NCBI GenBank assembly: GCA_038245795.1
Contig: JBBRSC010000009.1
Location: forward strand, 1-27,661
From: JBBRSC01 sp038245795
GTDB lineage: Bacteria; Actinomycetota; Acidimicrobiia; Acidimicrobiales; Microtrichaceae
Direction: 5' to 3'
DNA: 27,661 nucleotides
Shown: one piece after another, positions 8,201 through 15,489 of the stretch
Layout of the letters: the number at the start of each line of letters is the position of its first letter
Numbering within the stretch: position 1 is the stretch's first letter
Program-made: the position numbers and the translations under genes
Notes under the pieces: generated by a model
Told to the model about the DNA's origin: nothing
What the model saw: only the letters and a program-made list of their open reading frames with translations
Databases searched by the model: none

Positions 8201-8488
8201 ATGTCCATCGATACCGCAGCCGATCAGCAGCGAGAGATCTTCTCCGACGAGGAGCTGACCGAACTCGCGCTGGCCGCGAGCCCCGACGAGATGCTCGACG
8301 ACGATGCGGTTCCGTTGGAGGGTGCGTGGGGTGCGTCGGGTCCGCTCCCGCTCTGGTACATGCCAGCGACCACTGTGCGAGCGCGGGGCGGAACACGCGC
8401 CCTCATTGTGGGGGTGATCATCGTGTCGCTCCTGGTCATCGTGGCGTCCGGCTTCTGCATCACCTACGGCGTATTGGAAATCGCCTGA
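8201..8488 (+). CDS. Small single-pass membrane protein of unknown function
   Basis: This 95-aa protein has an acidic cytoplasmic N-terminus (IFSDEELTELALAASPDEML; acidic run DDDAV) and a short Trp/Pro region (GPLPLWYMP). One transmembrane helix lies near the C-terminus (about 66-90, ALIVGVIIVSLLVIVASGF), with almost nothing beyond it. The start at 8201 is supported by GAAGGA 9 nt upstream; the ATG at 8192 sits directly against that site and is less likely. I do not recognise the family. Topology is probably N-in with a short outside tail. Confidence 0.65.
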   Translation: MSIDTAADQQREIFSDEELTELALAASPDEMLDDDAVPLEGAWGASGPLPLWYMPATTVRARGGTRALIVGVIIVSLLVIVASGFCITYGVLEIA

Positions 8489-8495
8489 GCCGTGG

Positions 8496-9686
8496 CTACC
8501 GGCCGAGCAAGACGTCGAACGGGCCCATCACCTCATAGGTGATGCCAGCCGCAACGCCGAAGGGTGTGGTGGGGCCGCGCTGCGAGTTGAAGTACAGCCG
8601 TTGGCCATCGGGGCTGAACGCCGGTCCGGTGATCTCGCTGCCGGGTTGGCCAACCGCCTGCACAATCGCTTCAACGGAATTGTCCGGCCGGATCATCACG
8701 ATCTGCATGTCGCCACCATCCTCGGCGATGAGGAGTGTTCCGGTCGGTTTGTCCGCCAGCAGATTGTCCACGCCGGACAGGATCGTGGCGCCACCCCCCT
8801 GGAATCGAAGTCCAACGGTCGACGCGGCGGTGTTGTATTCCCACACCCGGTTGTCGCCCTTCGTGGTGAACCACACGCGCCCGGCATCGGTGTCGACCCC
8901 TTCTCCACCGTTGAAGTGCAACGCCGTCGGCACCTGATCGCGACAATGCACGGCGCTCGCCGCGGGATCAGGGACCGCGACCCACGAGACGGGCCCGCTC
9001 GTTGACGCGCCGGTGGCAACTTGGAGGAGCCCAACCGACAAGTCGCCAGCAACAGTTGGGGTGAATCGGTAGAAGCAACCGTCGGGCCGATCCTCGGTCA
9101 GATAGATCCGTCCATCGGACGCCACAGCGGCGGCCTCGTGGGAGAAGGCGCCAAGGGCTCCGCGCCGGATGGCGGAGTTGGGTGTCGCAGGATCGCACTC
9201 CCAGACAACGCCCTCCTCGTACTCCTCACACGAGAGCCACGTGCCCCATGGGGTAGCGCCACCCGCGCAGTTGACGGAGGTGTTCGAACAGATCGGGTAG
9301 GCGTCGACAACCGTGCCGTCTGGTGCGAAACGAATCGATGACACTCCCCCTGCCGACAGCGGGATCTCGTGATTGACGGCGTAGTACCAGCCGCCCGGGA
9401 CGACGAGATCGGCAAAGGTCGCGGCGCCATCCGGGAAGGATGGGAACTGATGCCGAGTCCCGGGAATGACCTGACCCCCTTGGGCGATGATGCGGCTTGT
9501 GAAGCCTGCCGGAAGTCGAAGTCCGTTGGCATCAGTGCCGTCGACTCCAGGGGCCACCACTGGAGCGCAAGCGTCGAGGACTCCGCCGACCGCGAGCATC
9601 CCGGCCGCGCCCGACCATTTGAGCACTGCTCGACGAGATACTGACGCGCCGATGAGTTCCCCTACTTCGCCCATGCTGCTACCCAT
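8496..9686 (-). CDS. PhoX-like (DUF839) Tat-exported phosphatase/beta-propeller protein
   Basis: This protein of about 396 aa has a twin-arginine signal (SRRAVLKWSGAAG, about residues 17-29) followed by VLDACAP, so Tat export with possible lipidation at that Cys. The body has PhoX/DUF839 features: PGGWYYAVNHE, SSIRFAPDGT, TPWGTWLSCEEYEEG, LGAFSHEAAAVASDGRIYLTED, CFYRF, GEGVDTDAGRVWFTTKGDNRVWEY and FSPDGQRLYFNSQRG. This ordered series is typical of the calcium-dependent PhoX propeller that hydrolyses phosphomonoesters. Family assignment is good, but enzymatic activity is inferred. Starts at GTG 9707, ATG 9686 and ATG 9674 are all possible; I used 9686. No Pho box was recognised upstream. Confidence 0.85.
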   Translation of the reverse strand: MGSSMGEVGELIGASVSRRAVLKWSGAAGMLAVGGVLDACAPVVAPGVDGTDANGLRLPAGFTSRIIAQGGQVIPGTRHQFPSFPDGAATFADLVVPGGWYYAVNHEIPLSAGGVSSIRFAPDGTVVDAYPICSNTSVNCAGGATPWGTWLSCEEYEEGVVWECDPATPNSAIRRGALGAFSHEAAAVASDGRIYLTEDRPDGCFYRFTPTVAGDLSVGLLQVATGASTSGPVSWVAVPDPAASAVHCRDQVPTALHFNGGEGVDTDAGRVWFTTKGDNRVWEYNTAASTVGLRFQGGGATILSGVDNLLADKPTGTLLIAEDGGDMQIVMIRPDNSVEAIVQAVGQPGSEITGPAFSPDGQRLYFNSQRGPTTPFGVAAGITYEVMGPFDVLLGR

Positions 9687-9733
9687 CTGTTGTGATTCCG
9701 TCCCCACATGGTACGGGACACGGCGCCAGCACG

Positions 9734-10348
9734 TCAGCCGAGATCGATGGTGCTCATGTCGGGTGAGTTGGTTCGCGTGCGTTTCAGCTCGAAGAAGCCG
9801 TCAGTGTCGACCATCAACATGAAGCCATCCCAAAGCTTCACTCCCTCCTCAACCGACGGCATCTTCGTGATGACCGGTCCGAAGAGGCCGACCTGTCCGG
9901 CGGCGCCATCAACGGCGATGATCGGCGTGCCCACCTCGTTGCCGACCAACGCCAAACCGTCGGCCATGCCGTCGCGGATGGCGTCGTCGAACGACTCGTC
10001 GTCGAGCGCCTCGGCATGGGACGGATCGAGACCGAGGCCGGTCAAGATCTCGGCAACGTCGAAGTCCGACACGGCCTCGTGATGGATCCGCCGACCGAAC
10101 TCGGTGTAGAGATCGCCGATCCGCTCATCGAGCCCTGCGGTTCTCACCGATTCGACAACTCGCAGCAGATCTCGGGTGCGACGTGCCGGTTCGAAGAAGG
10201 GATGACCTTCGGTCAGGTCGTTCTTGAACAGCAGACTGATTGGCCGCCACGTGATGCGAAGGTCGCGCTCATCGGTGATGGAGTCGAGCCACCGCGACGC
10301 CATCCAGCAGAACGGGCAGATCGGGTCAAACCAGAATTCAACATTCAC
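9734..10348 (-). CDS. DsbA-fold protein, Rv2466c-like mycothiol-dependent nitroreductase family
   Basis: This 204-aa thioredoxin-fold protein has its active-site Cys11-Pro-Phe-Cys14 in FWFDPICPFCW, directly after the first strand. The helical insertion (LFKNDLTEGHPFFEPARRTRDLLRVVES) and cis-Pro loop (EVGTPIIAVDG) are typical of the actinobacterial DsbA-like oxidoreductases represented by M. tuberculosis Rv2466c, which use mycothiol. The GTG start at 10348 is preceded by GAGGAG at ideal spacing; an upstream in-frame TTG at 10381 would only add a Pro/Glu-rich tail. The protein has no signal peptide and acts in the cytoplasm. It supports an actinobacterial host. Confidence 0.85.
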   Translation of the reverse strand: MNVEFWFDPICPFCWMASRWLDSITDERDLRITWRPISLLFKNDLTEGHPFFEPARRTRDLLRVVESVRTAGLDERIGDLYTEFGRRIHHEAVSDFDVAEILTGLGLDPSHAEALDDESFDDAIRDGMADGLALVGNEVGTPIIAVDGAAGQVGLFGPVITKMPSVEEGVKLWDGFMLMVDTDGFFELKRTRTNSPDMSTIDLG

Positions 10349-10439
10349 TGGGTACTCCTCGGTCGGCGCGTCCGGGGTCAAGCGCTCGGGCAGAGGCTAC
10401 GCGTGATGATCGAACGTGTTCGTCCGCTCCACGCGCAGT

Positions 10440-10685
10440 TCAGCCCCCGGCGATCTTGGCGATCTCCGGGTCGAACGCGGTGGTCGGAAGTTCGCCTGAC
10501 GTGCGAGCCGTGAGCTTCCCGGCGCTGTCGTCGCGGTCCGCCGCCGGGTCATCCAACGGCGAGTCAACACCGGAGTTGTTGGTCACAGCGGCGACCGAGG
10601 CGAGCGCTGTGTTGATATCCGAGCCGTCGGCTCGATCCTTCAATCGGCCAAAGGCGCCGTTGGTTGTGTCGTCGACGTGGTTCAT
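10440..10685 (-). CDS. 81-aa protein coupled to the ECF sigma factor
   Basis: The ATG at 10685 overlaps the sigma factor's TGA (TCATGA), and GAGGAG sits 5 nt upstream, so translation should be coupled. The 81-aa product is soluble, acidic and low in hydrophobics (MNHVDDTTNGAFGRLKDRAD start; DDPAADRDDSAG middle; FDPEIAKIAGG end), with no transmembrane helix and no Cys/His zinc motif. The gene position is that of an anti-sigma factor, but length and composition do not match ZAS or membrane anti-sigma proteins. I do not recognise the family; a sigma partner or substrate is the contextual guess. Confidence 0.7.
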   Translation of the reverse strand: MNHVDDTTNGAFGRLKDRADGSDINTALASVAAVTNNSGVDSPLDDPAADRDDSAGKLTARTSGELPTTAFDPEIAKIAGG

Positions 10686-11209
10686 GAGTTCTCCTCGATC
10701 TGTTCGCAGGCGGCGCGCAACGCGACCCGCGCCCGATGAAGTCGCACCCGGATCGCTCCAGGTCGACACTGCAGTACCTCGGCGACTTCCCGAGGCTGGT
10801 AGCCGTCGAGTTCGACGAGCGCCAGCAGGGTCCGCTGTTCGGGCGATACCGCAGCCAGCGCCCTCCACAGTTTGTCGTCCTCGGGGTGGTCGGTCGGGGT
10901 GTCCTGCTGTGCCCGATGAGCGAGCTCGATGACCTGGTGATGTCGCCGAACATCTCGAACCCGATTGAGCGCCAGATTGATCGCCACCCGACGCACCCAC
11001 GCCCCGGGACGATCCAGGGCAGCGACGGATTGCCAGTTCCTCGATGCTCGGACCATCGCTTCTTGGGCCACATCCTCACCGCCGCCGAATGAACCGCACA
11101 CAGCCGAAGCAATTGCGACGATGGACGAATACTCGGCTCGAAAGAACTGTTCGAAGGCGGGTGGCGTTTCCGTCCCCACCACCGAGACGTCCGGGTTGAT
11201 GTCGCTCAC
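10682..11209 (-). CDS. ECF-type RNA polymerase sigma factor (sigma-70 family)
   Basis: This 175-aa protein has a region 2 domain (FEQFFRAEYSSIVAIASAV; then DVAQEAMVRASRNW, PGAWVRRVAINLALNRVRD) and a region 4 helix-turn-helix (SPEQRTLLALVELDGYQPREVAEVLQ, then CRPGAIRVRLHRARVALR). The GTG at 11209 is preceded by GGTGGG at 7 nt; longer starts (TTG 11248) lack support. It resembles actinobacterial SigE/M-like ECF factors. Upstream, GTAAC at about 11250 and a CGGTGT about 20 bases downstream on the minus strand could be an autoregulated ECF promoter, weakly supported. It is coupled to the 81-aa gene by a 4-bp overlap. Confidence 0.9.
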   Translation of the reverse strand: MSDINPDVSVVGTETPPAFEQFFRAEYSSIVAIASAVCGSFGGGEDVAQEAMVRASRNWQSVAALDRPGAWVRRVAINLALNRVRDVRRHHQVIELAHRAQQDTPTDHPEDDKLWRALAAVSPEQRTLLALVELDGYQPREVAEVLQCRPGAIRVRLHRARVALRAACEQIEENS

Positions 11210-11324
11210 GTTGATTCCCACCTTCTCCACACACCGCTCGGGGACCAATCGTTACACCTCGAGTGCCAATTCGCGATCGCCGAACGTCGTGCAGAGCGGT
11301 GTCTCCACCATCCACCCGGCCAGT

Positions 11325-11353
11325 CCTCGACGGGAGACAGTCCCCCGTCGAGG
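11325..11353 (+). promoter_or_regulatory. Perfect 10-bp hairpin overlapping the ribosome binding site
   Basis: CCTCGACGGG (11325-11334) and CCCGTCGAGG (11344-11353) form a perfect 10-bp stem with a 9-nt loop. The 3' arm contains GAGG(G), the best Shine-Dalgarno candidate for the GTG at 11363, so folding would hide the ribosome binding site. It could also be a terminator, though no T tract follows. Confidence 0.5.
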
Positions 11354-11362
11354 GCGGGCCAG

Positions 11363-12907
11363 GTGTCAGGCTCAGCCATGGTTTGGTGGCAATGGACATT
11401 GGTCGTCGTGGCTTCGTTGCTGGTGCTGCTCGCGCTGTACGACCTGTTGCAACGCAAGCACGCCATCCTGCGGACGTTCCCGTTGATCGGCCATCTCCGG
11501 TTCATCCTCGAGAAGATCGGTCCCGAACTCCGTCAGTACATCGTGACCAGCAACGACGCCGAGCGGCCGTTCAGTCGCGACCAACGTCGATGGATCTACT
11601 CGAGTGCCAAGAAGATGGACAACCATTTCGGCTTCGGCACCAGCAGCGATCTCGAGACCACGCCGGGCTACCTGGTGATCCGTCACTCGCCGTTTCCGCT
11701 CTCGAACCCGACCCGTGACTCGCCGTCGTTCGACCCCGATCACCGGATCGCGATGGCGAAGATCCTCGGTGGCCCTCGTGGTAGGGACAAGGCGTTCAGG
11801 ATGCCGTCCGTCATCAACATCTCCTCGATGAGTTACGGCGCCTTGAGCTCGGCGGCCATCGTGGCACTCAATCGTGGCGCCGCGTTAGCGGATTGCATGC
11901 AGGGCACCGGCGAAGGCGGCATGAGTCCGTATCACCACGAGGGAGGTGATCTGACGTGGCAGATCGGCACCGGATACTTCGGTTGCCGCGACGAGCTGGG
12001 CAACTTTTCGTTCGACCGTTTCCTCGATGTCGTCGAATCCAACCCGTCGATCCGGGCCATCGAGATCAAGTTGTCCCAGGGAGCCAAACCAGGCCTTGGT
12101 GGGCTCCTGCCGGCGGCGAAGGTGACCGCCGAGATCTCGCAGATCCGCGGCATCCCGATCGGCGTCGATTGTGCCAGCCCAGCAGCGCACACTGCGTTCC
12201 GCGACGAGGACTCACTCCTCGATTTCGTCGAACTGCTGGGAACTTCGACCGGTCTGCCGATCGGCATCAAGTCTGCCGTCGGTGACGAGAGCTTCTTCAC
12301 CCGCCTCGCCGACCTCATGGTTGACGGTCAGCGCGGCGTCGATTGGATCACCATCGATGGCGGCGAGGGCGGAACGGGCGCTGGTCCGCTGTCGTTCGTC
12401 GATCACGTCGCGTTGCCATTCAAGATCGGATTCAGCCACGTGTACCGGGCGTTCGCCGAGCGTGACATCACCGACAACGTGGTGTTCATCGGCTCTGGAC
12501 GCCTCGGACTTCCACACTTCGCGCTGCTGGCTTTTGCCATGGGGTGCGACGGCGTCAACGTTGGGCGCGAGGCGATGCTGGCGATCGGCTGCATTCAAGC
12601 TCAGAAGTGCCACACCGGCCACTGCCCGACGGGCGTCACGTCGAACAACTGGTGGCGGATGAGGGGACTCGATCCCGAGTCGAAATCGGTTCGCCTCGCG
12701 TCGTACGTGGTCGAGCTTCGCCAAGAATTGTTGCAGCTGGCGCGGGCGTGCGGAGTCACTCACCCTGCGCTCGTCACCCTTGATCACATCGAGATACTCG
12801 ACGATCGCCTGGGCAGTCGATCTGGGGCGAATGTCTTCGGCTATGAACCGGGCTGGGGTCGGCCCAGCGCGGCTGATTGCGCTGCGCTCCTGGCCACTCC
12901 CACCTGA
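11363..12907 (+). CDS. Membrane-anchored FMN-binding glutamate-synthase-like protein
   Basis: This 514-aa protein has an N-terminal transmembrane helix (about 10-27) followed by YDLLQRKHAILRTFPLIGHLRF, then the synthase/FMN barrel of the GltB family: INISSMSYGALSSAAIVALNRGA, GEGGMSPYH, IKLSQGAKPGLGG, DWITIDGGEGGTGAGP. The [3Fe-4S] motif is intact as Cys410-X5-Cys416-X4-Cys421 (GCIQAQKCHTGHCPTGV). It lacks the glutaminase domain of true GltB. It belongs to the stand-alone, membrane-tethered group found in many bacteria whose electron donor and substrate are not established. The GTG at 11363 has GAGGG about 8 nt upstream; ATG 11378 is the alternative. Upstream is an RBS-overlapping hairpin. Confidence 0.88.
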   Translation: MSGSAMVWWQWTLVVVASLLVLLALYDLLQRKHAILRTFPLIGHLRFILEKIGPELRQYIVTSNDAERPFSRDQRRWIYSSAKKMDNHFGFGTSSDLETTPGYLVIRHSPFPLSNPTRDSPSFDPDHRIAMAKILGGPRGRDKAFRMPSVINISSMSYGALSSAAIVALNRGAALADCMQGTGEGGMSPYHHEGGDLTWQIGTGYFGCRDELGNFSFDRFLDVVESNPSIRAIEIKLSQGAKPGLGGLLPAAKVTAEISQIRGIPIGVDCASPAAHTAFRDEDSLLDFVELLGTSTGLPIGIKSAVGDESFFTRLADLMVDGQRGVDWITIDGGEGGTGAGPLSFVDHVALPFKIGFSHVYRAFAERDITDNVVFIGSGRLGLPHFALLAFAMGCDGVNVGREAMLAIGCIQAQKCHTGHCPTGVTSNNWWRMRGLDPESKSVRLASYVVELRQELLQLARACGVTHPALVTLDHIEILDDRLGSRSGANVFGYEPGWGRPSAADCAALLATPT

Positions 12908-12928
12908 GCGAACCTCGCGGTGCCGACA

Positions 12929-14215
12929 TCAACTCAGCGGATCGTCCGGGTCTCCGCGTTGGGCCCACACCGCCGCAAGCTTGGCGGCCGCCGCCAGGTG
13001 GAGCGATGCGCTTCCGGGGTCGTCGGCCGCGGCGTCGAGACTCGCCAGCGTGTACTTCACCAGATGCGCATCGTGTGCAGTTGCCGCGTTGGCGACCAGC
13101 GTGTCGATCAATGTTCGCCGCATTGATGCAGGCGTGTGCCACGCGGCGGACGCCGCTCGGTCTGGCTCACATTCCCGACCGAGCGCGAGCTCGCTCGCCA
13201 GATCAACACCCGGATCGGGCTGTTCGAATCGAGGGAGGAGCGGCCGTGTCGACAGCGCAGCGCGGAACCCGATCAGTTGGGTCGCTGCTATGGCCAATGC
13301 CCGGGCCGGGTCGCCGATGTCGCCCGCGATGCCCAAGACCGACTGCGGAAGCGTGAGGGCGTGGCTCCAACCATAGGGAGCGTGGTCGACGGGCTCGAGC
13401 AACATCGTCCAGGCCGCCGCCCGCATGATCGACCGTGCGCCAGCTCGGAAGTCGGCGGTCGTCACTGGTTGGCGAACGAGCGCCCCAGCGATCTCGGCAT
13501 GATCAACCTGGGCGACGATCGGAAAGATGAACGTGCTCCCGGGTATCCCGAGTTGCGGGGCGGACGAAATGGCGTCGAACAACCCGCCGTCATCGTTCCG
13601 AGTCGAGGTCGACGTTGCAATGGGCTCCTGTTCGTCGATCCAACCGATCAACCAGTCGGGGTAACGCGCGACCTCGCGGATCAATGGTCGCAAGAGCCCT
13701 GTGGTGAGCTCGCCCCGGGGCGAGACCCGAGGAAGCTGGTACAGGAAGATGGAACCATGCGCGGCAGCTGACAGGCGCGGCGCGATCTGCTCAGCAAGCA
13801 GGTGGCGGAGCTGGGTCCCCGAGCAGTGTCGACCCAGCGTCGTAGCGGCCATGTCCACCGCATCGAGATCACCTGCTTCGATGGCTCGAGTGAGCAGACC
13901 AGCCGCCGCTACGACGTCACCCGAGTCGACGATGTTGGCGTGAGCGCTCGGCGCCCTTTCGGAGTACCCGTCAGCGAGGGAGACGAGCCGCCGTCGCGCC
14001 AGCGGCCGGGCGTCGGGGCGGACGTGTGGCAGGAGCGCCATACGGGCAGCGAGCTCGAGCGGCGCGTGCAGGACGAAGGAGTCGGCGGGGTCGTGTCGGG
14101 GATGGCTGATGATGTCGGCGACGAGGCCACCGAGCGTCACATCGGACATGGCGTCGAGCGCCGTCAGGTCGAGCGGTGACGCGATCGGCGACGTTGGAGT
14201 CAGGTGGGAGAACAT
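12929..14215 (-). CDS. Unknown 428-aa protein under predicted SoxR control
   Basis: I do not recognise a family with certainty. The protein is soluble, mainly helical and Ala/Leu-rich (FVLHAPLELAARMALLPHVR early; GLLTRAIEAGDLDAVDMAA; a His-containing ASAAWHTPASMRRTLIDTL; LVKYTLASLDAAADDPGSAS near the end), with no signal peptide or transmembrane helix. A resemblance in style to questin-oxidase-like (DUF4243) proteins was considered but not established. It is divergent from soxR, and its ATG is 7 nt from a -10 element placed 19 bp from a -35, with a SoxR box in the spacer. No Shine-Dalgarno site is present, which fits a leaderless transcript. This suggests a role in response to redox-active compounds. 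Confidence 0.75.
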   Translation of the reverse strand: MFSHLTPTSPIASPLDLTALDAMSDVTLGGLVADIISHPRHDPADSFVLHAPLELAARMALLPHVRPDARPLARRRLVSLADGYSERAPSAHANIVDSGDVVAAAGLLTRAIEAGDLDAVDMAATTLGRHCSGTQLRHLLAEQIAPRLSAAAHGSIFLYQLPRVSPRGELTTGLLRPLIREVARYPDWLIGWIDEQEPIATSTSTRNDDGGLFDAISSAPQLGIPGSTFIFPIVAQVDHAEIAGALVRQPVTTADFRAGARSIMRAAAWTMLLEPVDHAPYGWSHALTLPQSVLGIAGDIGDPARALAIAATQLIGFRAALSTRPLLPRFEQPDPGVDLASELALGRECEPDRAASAAWHTPASMRRTLIDTLVANAATAHDAHLVKYTLASLDAAADDPGSASLHLAAAAKLAAVWAQRGDPDDPLS

Positions 14216-14222
14216 GTTGGCG

Positions 14223-14253
14223 ACGATAGAACTTCAAGTTCACTTGAAGTCAA
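14223..14253 (-). promoter_or_regulatory. SoxR-dependent promoter with SoxR box (14231-14250)
   Basis: The near-perfect palindrome ACTTCAAGTTCACTTGAAGT matches the SoxR operator core (CCTCAAGTTAACTTGAGG in enterobacteria). On the minus strand it lies between TTGACT (14248-14253) and TATCGT (14223-14228) with a spacer of exactly 19 bp, the overlong spacing that MerR-family activators require. The predicted start is at or next to the ATG of the 14215 gene. On the plus strand TACCAT (14269-14274) could serve soxR itself. Confidence 0.85.
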
Positions 14254-14281
14254 GGGGAGGTTTCTCGCTACCATCGAGCGA

Positions 14282-14749
14282 ATGCCGCAGAACCGACGAA
14301 CGAATGATCTGATGACGATTGGCGAGATGGCAGAACGCTGTGGTCTGGCCACGTCGGCGCTTCGCTTCTACGAGGATGAGGGGCTGATCGATTCGGCTCG
14401 CACCAACGGCGGTCAGCGTCGCTATGCGAGGGAGGTCATTCGTCGTGTTGCATTCATCCAAGTGGCCCAGACGGTCGGGTTGAGCCTGACCGACATCCGC
14501 GCCGCGCTGTCTCGGCTCCCGAACGGTCGAACTCCAACGAAATCCGATTGGCAGCGCCTCTCGCGTTCGTGGCGCCCGACCCTCGACGGCCGTATTCGTG
14601 AGCTCGAACTTCTGCGCGACGAACTCGAGAGTTGCATCGGCTGCGGGTGTCTGTCCCTGAAGGCCTGTGCGCTCTACAACCCCGACGATCGAGCGTCACG
14701 ATTCGGTCCCGGGCCCCGCTATCTCCTGGGCGACAGCTCAACCGCGTGA
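14282..14749 (+). CDS. soxR: Redox-sensitive MerR-family activator SoxR
   Basis: This 155-aa regulator has a MerR helix-turn-helix (MTIGEMAERCGLATSALRFYEDEGLI, then GGQRRYAREVIRRVAFI), a dimerisation helix, and the SoxR [2Fe-2S] motif Cys118-X2-Cys121-X-Cys123-X5-Cys129 (CIGCGCLSLKAC). Spacing and position match E. coli SoxR (119, 122, 124, 130). Oxidation of the cluster by redox-cycling compounds activates transcription from promoters with 19-bp spacers. The ATG at 14282 has little Shine-Dalgarno signal, so leaderless expression is possible; an internal ATG at 14312 is less likely. The only evident local target is the divergent 428-aa gene, as expected for actinobacterial SoxR, which does not act through SoxS. 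Confidence 0.95.
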   Translation: MPQNRRTNDLMTIGEMAERCGLATSALRFYEDEGLIDSARTNGGQRRYAREVIRRVAFIQVAQTVGLSLTDIRAALSRLPNGRTPTKSDWQRLSRSWRPTLDGRIRELELLRDELESCIGCGCLSLKACALYNPDDRASRFGPGPRYLLGDSSTA

Positions 14750-14777
14750 CGCCGTCGCAGGCGACCACTCCGCTGAC

Positions 14778-14836
14778 GAAGTTGTTGCGCCCTGCTGCGT
14801 CCGGCGCAAGTTTCGGTGCCCAGAACGATGGAAGCC
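14778..14836 (+). repeat. Copy 1 of a ~59-bp interspersed direct repeat
   Basis: This copy and 15412-15470 align without gaps at about 75% identity over the first 52 positions. The conserved blocks are GAAGTTGTT, GGCGCAAG, GGTGC and AGAACGA; weaker similarity extends about 14 bp upstream. This copy contains the inverted repeat TTGCGCC/GGCGCAA. It lies between the convergent ends of soxR and the 153-aa gene. Confidence 0.6.
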
Positions 14837-14845
14837 GTGCCGGGC

Positions 14846-15307
14846 TCAGTCGAGCTCGGCGAGTACTTCACCGATGATCTTCGTCGCTTGGTGCGCCGGA
14901 AGCGGATCGCCGCCTTCGGCCTCCGCAACCTCCGCAGCAAACGCCTCCACGGAATGGACGCCACCCACCAACACGTGACGGAGCGCATCGCCGCTTGCCT
15001 CAGGGTCGTCCAGCGCCTCGACAGCCTCGGCCACATCATGTTTCGGTGATTCAGCCACGGCATGAACCACGCTCATCGCCTCTTCGCGACCGGTCGCAGT
15101 CGAAACCACTGGCGCACGATCGGGATTCTGTTGCAGATCCCATTCGGCCAGCGCTTCGTCGTAGCCCCCTTCGCCCGGATGAAGCACCCGGGTTGCCGGG
15201 CCGAGGTCAGCCGAGCGCGCGTCAGTTGAAGGAGCATCGCTCTCGTGGACACGCTGCTCCGGCACGGGAACCACGAGTGTTCCGTCGGGATTACGAATGA
15301 TTTCCAT
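14846..15307 (-). CDS. Hypothetical acidic protein, 153 aa
   Basis: The ATG at 15307 is preceded by AGGAG at 8 nt; the longer open frame upstream is probably not translated. The protein starts MEIIRNPDGTLVVPVPEQR and is rich in Asp, Glu, Ala and His. It has a middle segment GEGGYDEALAEWDLQQNPDRAP and a helical C-terminal half (VAEAVEALDDPEASGDALRH; VEAFAAEVAEAEGGDPLPAH; ATKIIGEVLAELD). There is no membrane segment, metal motif or recognised domain. The gene is flanked on both sides by copies of a 59-bp direct repeat, both in plus orientation. Function unknown. Confidence 0.7.
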   Translation of the reverse strand: MEIIRNPDGTLVVPVPEQRVHESDAPSTDARSADLGPATRVLHPGEGGYDEALAEWDLQQNPDRAPVVSTATGREEAMSVVHAVAESPKHDVAEAVEALDDPEASGDALRHVLVGGVHSVEAFAAEVAEAEGGDPLPAHQATKIIGEVLAELD

Positions 15308-15411
15308 GTGGGTGACTCCTGGCAGGACAACGTCGGCACTGCGTCGACACACGTTCTTACCCGAATCCGGCGCAATTCAGTCCTGCCGGGCCCGGTCGAC
15401 CCGCCGCCATC

Positions 15412-15470
15412 GAAGTTGTTTCGCTCACCTGCACCTGGCGCAAGGTCAGGTGCTGAGAACGAGGGGGGCT
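15412..15470 (+). repeat. Copy 2 of the ~59-bp interspersed direct repeat
   Basis: This is the partner of 14778-14836 in the same orientation, 634 bp away. Its middle can fold CTCACCTG against CAGGTGCTGAG, so a stem is conserved in position but not in sequence. It lies in the intergenic region just upstream of the ABC-F gene. Confidence 0.6.
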
Positions 15471-15489
15471 GCGCGCGCTACGTCGTAAC

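Noticed and set aside
10564..11112. Alternative minus-strand frame across the sigma factor
   Set aside because: The sigma factor frame carries regions 2 and 4; this frame is Arg/Ser-rich and shares no motif with a family.
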